From contig SXIK01000241.1 of the NCBI GenBank assembly GCA_005772855.1, positions 1 through 64,000 of the forward strand: a stretch of DNA of 64,000 nucleotides. Reading direction: 5' to 3'. Each line of letters opens with the position of its first letter. Within the stretch, counting starts at the first letter, position 1. This stretch comes from Planctomycetia bacterium (lineage in GTDB: Bacteria; Planctomycetota; UBA8108; SXIK01). The notes beneath the pieces were generated by a model, which ran no database searches, had not been told where the DNA came from, and saw only the letters and a list, made by a program, of their open reading frames with translations. Shown piece by piece: positions 59,809 through 64,000 of the stretch. The position numbers and the translations under genes are program-made.

Positions 59809-61290
59809 GTGCGCTTGATCCCGGTACTCTCAAGGAATTCCGTGCCCGAGCCGAGAGCCGCCACTGGCACTGTTGTGCCCATCGACAAGCTCTCCACCTC
59901 CTCCGACGGCGAGGTTCTGGGTTCAGGCGGTGCGCCCGAAGTGCCATGGGAGAAGCGTGTTTACTTCGAGGTCTTCGGTTGTCAGATGAACAAGCTCGAC
60001 TCCGAGCTCATGGTGGGGGCGCTTGAGGAGGAGGGTTACCGCCTCACGGATGATGTCGAGGACGCCGGGGTTATTCTTTACAACACCTGCGCCGTGCGCG
60101 AGCAGGCGGAGAACCGTGTCTTCTCGAAGGTCGGGGCCTTGAAGCCGCTCAAGCGCAAGCGGCCCGATCTAGTGATCGGAGTCCTGGGCTGTAGCGCGCA
60201 AAACCACCGCGAGAAGATCTTTGCTCGCCTGCCGCAGGTTGGCATTGTCTGCGGCACGGGGGAATTTCTCCGCCTTCCAGAGCTCATCGAGACTGCCCGC
60301 AAGCAGGGCCGGGTGGCTGCGCTGAAGCTTGATCTCGAGACGACGCCGCGCTTCACCCGGACCAGGAACCTTGGGCCCAACCCGTTCAGCGCGTTCGTTT
60401 CGGTCATGCGTGGCTGCGATCAGGCCTGTACTTTCTGCGTCGTTCCGAAGACACGGGGCAAGGAGCTTAGCCGACCAGTCATCGAGATTGTGGACGAGGC
60501 TCGCTCGCTCGTCGACGGCGGTGTGCGGGAGATCACCCTTCTTGGACAGACGGTCAATTCCTATGGCAAGCGGCTCGCGAAGGGCCGTTCGATCGGGTTG
60601 CAACACGTACTCCACGAACTCAACAAGATCCGTGGGCTTGAGCGTATTCGCTTCATCACTTCGCACCCCCGTTTCATGAACTCCGAGCTGGTGGACGCCA
60701 TGGCCGCCCTCGAGAAGGTCTGCGAATACCTTCATCTCCCGGTTCAGTCCGGTGCCGACAGCGTTCTCAAACGCATGCTTCGCACTTACACGATCGAGCA
60801 GTACAGAAGCGTCATCTCCCAGTGCCGAGAAAAAATTCACGGATTTGCCGTTGCGACAGATCTCATCGTGGGCTTCTGTGGTGAGACTGAGGACGAGTTC
60901 CAGGCGACGGTCCGCCTCATGGAGGAAATCAAGTTCCAGGGGTCCTTCGTATTTCGGTACTCGCAGAGGGAGGGCACCCGGGCCGCGGAGGACTACCGTG
61001 ATGACGTACCCGAGGAGGTGAAGCGCGAAAGAAACCAGATACTCCTCAAGCTGCAGCAGAAAATTTCGGGTGAGATCAACACCGAACGGATCGGGTTGAC
61101 CGAGGAGGTGCTCGTGGAAGGTCCGAGCAAGTTTGATGCGGCACGGCTGACCGGGCGTAACCGCGCAAACCAGATCGTCGTTTTCCCCGGTAAAGTCGAC
61201 GAAAGCCTCGTAGGAAAGCTCGTCCCTGTCCTGATCCAGGAAGCGAAGCCGCTCGTCCTGGTGGGTGAGCGAGTGGGGCCGGGCCGTTGA
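59809..61290 (+). CDS. miaB: tRNA methylthiotransferase MiaB
   Basis: Predicted 493-residue radical-SAM enzyme that methylthiolates N6-isopentenyladenosine-37 of tRNA. It has the N-terminal UPF0004 domain (VYFEVFGCQMNKLDSELM, NTCAVREQAENRVF, GVLGCSAQ), radical SAM motif VMRGCDQACTFCVVPKTRG (CxxxCxxC), and a C-terminal TRAM domain. An extra roughly 45 N-terminal residues precede the conserved start. The GTG at 59809 follows GAGG; a GTG at 59941 is an alternative. Confidence 0.95.
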   Translation: MRLIPVLSRNSVPEPRAATGTVVPIDKLSTSSDGEVLGSGGAPEVPWEKRVYFEVFGCQMNKLDSELMVGALEEEGYRLTDDVEDAGVILYNTCAVREQAENRVFSKVGALKPLKRKRPDLVIGVLGCSAQNHREKIFARLPQVGIVCGTGEFLRLPELIETARKQGRVAALKLDLETTPRFTRTRNLGPNPFSAFVSVMRGCDQACTFCVVPKTRGKELSRPVIEIVDEARSLVDGGVREITLLGQTVNSYGKRLAKGRSIGLQHVLHELNKIRGLERIRFITSHPRFMNSELVDAMAALEKVCEYLHLPVQSGADSVLKRMLRTYTIEQYRSVISQCREKIHGFAVATDLIVGFCGETEDEFQATVRLMEEIKFQGSFVFRYSQREGTRAAEDYRDDVPEEVKRERNQILLKLQQKISGEINTERIGLTEEVLVEGPSKFDAARLTGRNRANQIVVFPGKVDESLVGKLVPVLIQEAKPLVLVGERVGPGR

Positions 61291-61299
61291 CGGAGGCCC

Positions 61300-62481
61300 A
61301 TGCTGCCGTCTGACCCACACGCAGTGAAAGCCGCGAACTGGATGCGCGGGGCCTTGGTGCTTGCGAAGCTGGGCCTGGAAGGTGTGAGCCCGAATCCGCT
61401 CGTGGGCGCAGTGCTCGTCAAGGGTCGCGAGATCATTGGCTCCGGTTTTCACAAGCGTTTCGGCGGCGCTCATGCCGAGGTGGAGGCCCTCCTTGATGCA
61501 CGGCGGCGAGGAGAGCCCCTCAAGGGCGCCACGCTCTACGTGACTCTCGAGCCCTGTGGCCACCACGGCAAGACGCCCCCTTGCGCCCAGGCGATCATCG
61601 AGGCCGGTGTGGCGTGTGTCGTCTATGCGGTGCGAGACCCCAACCCGCTCACGCGGGGCGTGGGACCGCGAATGTTGCGGCGCGCAGGAATCTCTGTCAG
61701 GGAAGGAGTGCTCGGAGAGGAATGCACGCACCTGAACGCTCCCTTCTTTCACTGGATCAAGACTCGCACTCCGTGGGTGATTCTCAAGTGGGCGATGACT
61801 CTCGATGGCCGTACGGCGGCGCCGGGGGGAGAGTCAAAGTGGATCACGGGCAAGGCCGCTCGCGCTCGTGCCCATGCCTTGAGGCGGCGCGTTGATGCTG
61901 TCCTGGTTGGGACGGGCACAGTGCTCAAGGACGATCCGTTGCTTTCGCCTCGCCCGGCGCGCGGTCGAAAGCCGCTGCGGGTCTTCCTTGACCGACGGGG
62001 ACTCCTACCGCTTCACCTCCAGCTTCTCAAGGAATCCCCAGGGGATGTGGGGCCCCGGCTCTGCGTCACCTCGAGCCGGCTCCCGCCGAGGAGGGCAGCA
62101 TTCCTTCGTTCCCGTGGGGTTGAGTCCATCGTGGTGCCGGAGAGGGAGGGAGCACTGGACCTCGAGGAGCTTCTCCTTGAGCTTGGGGCTCGCGGCGTGT
62201 CTCAGATGCTCGTGGAAGGTGGCGCGTCGCTCCATGGTAGCTTTCTCAGGCGAGGTCTCGCGCATGAAGTCGCGGCCTTCATCGCGCCCCGCCTCCTCGG
62301 AACGAAAGGGGCCTTGCCGGCTATTGATGGCGCCGGGATTAGCAGGATCGCTGACACTCCATGGCTCGAGAACATGGGAATCGAGCAGCTCGGCGCGGAC
62401 GTGCTGATTTCTGGGCGGTTACGCCCCGCCTCTTCCCGGCGTCCTACGAAAGGATATTCACTCTCGGTGCGGGATCCCTGA
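61300..62481 (+). CDS. ribD: Bifunctional riboflavin biosynthesis deaminase/reductase RibD
   Basis: Predicted 393-residue enzyme for two successive riboflavin steps. The N-terminal deaminase (residues 1-150) has PNPLVGAVLV, GGAHAEVEALL and LEPCGHHGKTPPCAQAII (zinc ligands). The C-terminal reductase has LKWAMTLDGRTAA, GTGTVLKDDPLL and MLVEGGASLHGSFL. It starts 10 bp after miaB and may be co-transcribed. No FMN riboswitch was seen. Confidence 0.95.
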   Translation: MLPSDPHAVKAANWMRGALVLAKLGLEGVSPNPLVGAVLVKGREIIGSGFHKRFGGAHAEVEALLDARRRGEPLKGATLYVTLEPCGHHGKTPPCAQAIIEAGVACVVYAVRDPNPLTRGVGPRMLRRAGISVREGVLGEECTHLNAPFFHWIKTRTPWVILKWAMTLDGRTAAPGGESKWITGKAARARAHALRRRVDAVLVGTGTVLKDDPLLSPRPARGRKPLRVFLDRRGLLPLHLQLLKESPGDVGPRLCVTSSRLPPRRAAFLRSRGVESIVVPEREGALDLEELLLELGARGVSQMLVEGGASLHGSFLRRGLAHEVAAFIAPRLLGTKGALPAIDGAGISRIADTPWLENMGIEQLGADVLISGRLRPASSRRPTKGYSLSVRDP

Positions 62482-62590
62482 TGCTTGCTCGAATGACCGT
62501 CCCGCCAGAGGAGCTCCAGGAACGGTAGACTTGATGGAACCTGAGGCCGAGATTGTGTTGGGTCTTCCAATGTAGACGGGGAGAATTTGA

Positions 62591-64000
62591 ATGCTATTTG
62601 GAAAAACCATCTTGCCATGGGCGTGCCTGCCTCTCATTGCAGGCTTCTCATTGCCCCCTCTACAAGCTTCCTTCCGCTGGATCGACGAATCGGAGAGCGG
62701 ACGATTGCTCACGTTTGAGGAGAGCTTCGAGGGCGAGCTCCATATCCGAATCGACGAGCAGTTCGTCGACGATTACCCTGGATTTTCCGTGGAAGACGCG
62801 CCTCTGGCCGGGGTTGACGTCACCATTCGAATCGATCGCACATCCGCAAAATTGTCGCCTGCCGTCTGGAAGCAGGCTTCAGGATGGAGCCCCATTGACG
62901 TGCTTGAAAGTGCGAGCGGTTTTGCCTTCCACGTCCGCGTGCAAGGCGCGCGCACTGTTCTGCGTTTGTGGGGCGACAAGGACGAGGCTGGTAGCCTTGC
63001 TCGGGGCCACGGAGGCGACGCTCCCGGATTTCGGTCCCTGAGCCAGTGCGTGGATGCCTGCTATGCTCCGGAAAACCCCTTTTGCTACGACTTCAGACGT
63101 ATTCGTTGCCACGTCAATTTCGTCGCACGCCAGCCGCATGTCCGAGTTGGCCTGCTCGGATGGACCCAGCCGTGCTCTGGCGAGGAATCGACGCATTGGC
63201 CCCGAGAGATCTACAAGCTGCGGATCACGAATGAAAGCGTTCCTCTCAACAAGAAGGTGCGCATCTTGCTCACAAGTCGGGCCCATGGCGGGGAACGGCT
63301 GGCCAGCTTCATAGTTGAAGGAATCATCGACTACGCCCTCGGGCTTCCTGTTGTGGGCGAGGGTGGGCTCCTGTCCCCTGTCCCGCCCAGGCCTGCGGAC
63401 CTGCTCGAGAAGCTCGATATCCTCGTCTACCCTTGCCTCAACCCGGATGGCTCATCGGATTTGGACGGTGACGGCCTCGCCGATTTTGACCGACTCAAGT
63501 GTGGGATCGATATGAACCGACGGTGGGGGACGCCTGCGGAAGCTACAGAGGCCCGAGAAGTGTACCTTGTTCACCAGGACATCCTCGCCGAGGCGAAGCT
63601 GCAGCCATTTCGGTACCACCGCGACTTCCACGGTTGGGGCCGCTCTGTCCAGGGTGGTATACGGCACGGCGTTGGAGCCTGGGTGGATGGCTTGGGCTTC
63701 GAGGCGATCCACGTAAGTGAGCAATACTTTGAGCAGGAGTCCTCGGTCCTCGAAGCCGAACACGCGGTTATCCCGTACCGGAATCCAGGCAACTATCTGG
63801 TGGGGACGCCTGGGGACCCGCCCACGCCTGGGACTGCCAGATTCGCACTGTACCGGGAGCTGTCCGAGACGGGGCTCATCTCGAACACAAGCGAGTCCTC
63901 ATGGATCAGAGAAAACGGAAAGACTCTCTCCGATCCGAGCTATCTGAGTGGTGACGACTTGCGCCTGGAGGGCGCATGGCTGCTGCACGCCTGGTATCAC
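62591..64000 (+). CDS. Exported M14 zinc metallocarboxypeptidase, 3' end cut by window
   Basis: 470 codons are open from the ATG at 62591 (GGGGAGAA upstream) to the window edge. It has a signal peptide (LPWACLPLIAGFSLPPLQAS), a roughly 200-residue N-terminal beta-rich region, then an M14 peptidase domain: VRILLTSRAHGGERLASFIV with the HxxE zinc pair near residues 232-235, LDILVYPCLNPDG, and GIDMNRRWGTPA (substrate Arg). The third zinc His is in RDFHGWG near residue 345. The loop DLDGDGLADFD looks calcium-binding. The catalytic Glu would lie beyond the window. It probably trims C-terminal residues from extracellular peptides. Confidence 0.85.
   Translation, partial: MLFGKTILPWACLPLIAGFSLPPLQASFRWIDESESGRLLTFEESFEGELHIRIDEQFVDDYPGFSVEDAPLAGVDVTIRIDRTSAKLSPAVWKQASGWSPIDVLESASGFAFHVRVQGARTVLRLWGDKDEAGSLARGHGGDAPGFRSLSQCVDACYAPENPFCYDFRRIRCHVNFVARQPHVRVGLLGWTQPCSGEESTHWPREIYKLRITNESVPLNKKVRILLTSRAHGGERLASFIVEGIIDYALGLPVVGEGGLLSPVPPRPADLLEKLDILVYPCLNPDGSSDLDGDGLADFDRLKCGIDMNRRWGTPAEATEAREVYLVHQDILAEAKLQPFRYHRDFHGWGRSVQGGIRHGVGAWVDGLGFEAIHVSEQYFEQESSVLEAEHAVIPYRNPGNYLVGTPGDPPTPGTARFALYRELSETGLISNTSESSWIRENGKTLSDPSYLSGDDLRLEGAWLLHAWYH

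Noticed and set aside
60169-61752. 527-codon minus-strand open frame opposite miaB/ribD
   Set aside because: miaB and ribD are certain on the plus strand with full motifs; the antisense frame is open only because of GC-rich codon structure and has no family signal.
1-64000. tRNA, rRNA, CRISPR array or prophage genes
   Set aside because: No TpsiC-arm-like or rRNA sequence in gaps, no regularly spaced direct repeats, and no phage structural, integrase or transposase genes were seen by eye.

Overview
This is a GC-rich, densely packed bacterial chromosome segment with about 50 protein genes on both strands. No rRNA, tRNA or CRISPR array was found. The best fit is a Planctomycetota-type bacterium. 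The subtilase at 2735-4375 ends in the calcium-binding 'NGNG..PD' and dockerin-like tail that I recognise from exported planctomycete proteins, and several lipoproteins belong to families I know mainly from that group. BamA, LpxB and several lipoproteins imply a Gram-negative envelope. McsA-McsB-ClpC, a selenoprotein and many GTG/TTG starts with strong Shine-Dalgarno sequences are further traits. The taxonomy is inference, because there is no marker RNA here.

Layout. 1-9.2 kb: the start of typA (cut by the window edge), a PolX DNA polymerase, an exported subtilase, several lipoproteins, a LURP-one-like protein and a sodium:solute symporter. 9.4-12.9 kb: a short SelW-like selenoprotein with an in-frame UGA, a MutS2 lacking the Smr domain, and a DUF4956-like membrane protein. 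12.9-21 kb: BamA, DUF2203, YebC, an EndoIII-like protein, XdhC and a PAS/GAF/GGDEF protein. 21.3-26 kb (minus strand): the nusA-infB-rbfA translation cluster, ending in a very acidic protein. 26.2-31.6 kb: a DUF2064 protein and the mcsA-mcsB-clpC protein quality-control cluster. 31.6-40.5 kb: folC, lpxB, a membrane protein carrying an inserted repeat, aroB, a lipoprotein, a class III aminotransferase, a GT4 glycosyltransferase and a DUF2007 protein. 40.5-46.9 kb (minus strand): an unknown helical protein, DUF423, and the complete pyruvate dehydrogenase set in the order E1-alpha, E1-beta, E2, E3. 47-53 kb: alkaline phosphatase, a zinc-ribbon protein, an ICMT-like methyltransferase, YqeY, a phytase-like esterase protein and dCMP deaminase. 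53-58.6 kb (minus strand): a fused E1-alpha/beta dehydrogenase with a coupled small gene, and a pair of SPFH proteins. 59-64 kb: a TPR protein, MiaB, RibD and the start of an M14 metallocarboxypeptidase.

The strongest unannotated signal is a set of seven short, GC-rich, MITE-like repeats between genes. Family A is about 145-155 bp with inverted ends close to TATACTCCTCGCGG / CCGCGAGGAGTATA. Family B is about 230-330 bp with ends close to TTATACC / GGTATAA. The elements share exchangeable inner modules. One family-A copy lies in frame inside a coding sequence (34561-34710). Another gives mutS2 its Shine-Dalgarno. The xdhC gene is bounded almost to the codon by one element of each family. The second strong signal is the UGA-containing SelW-like gene at 9450-9683, with a plausible bacterial SECIS hairpin just downstream of the UGA.
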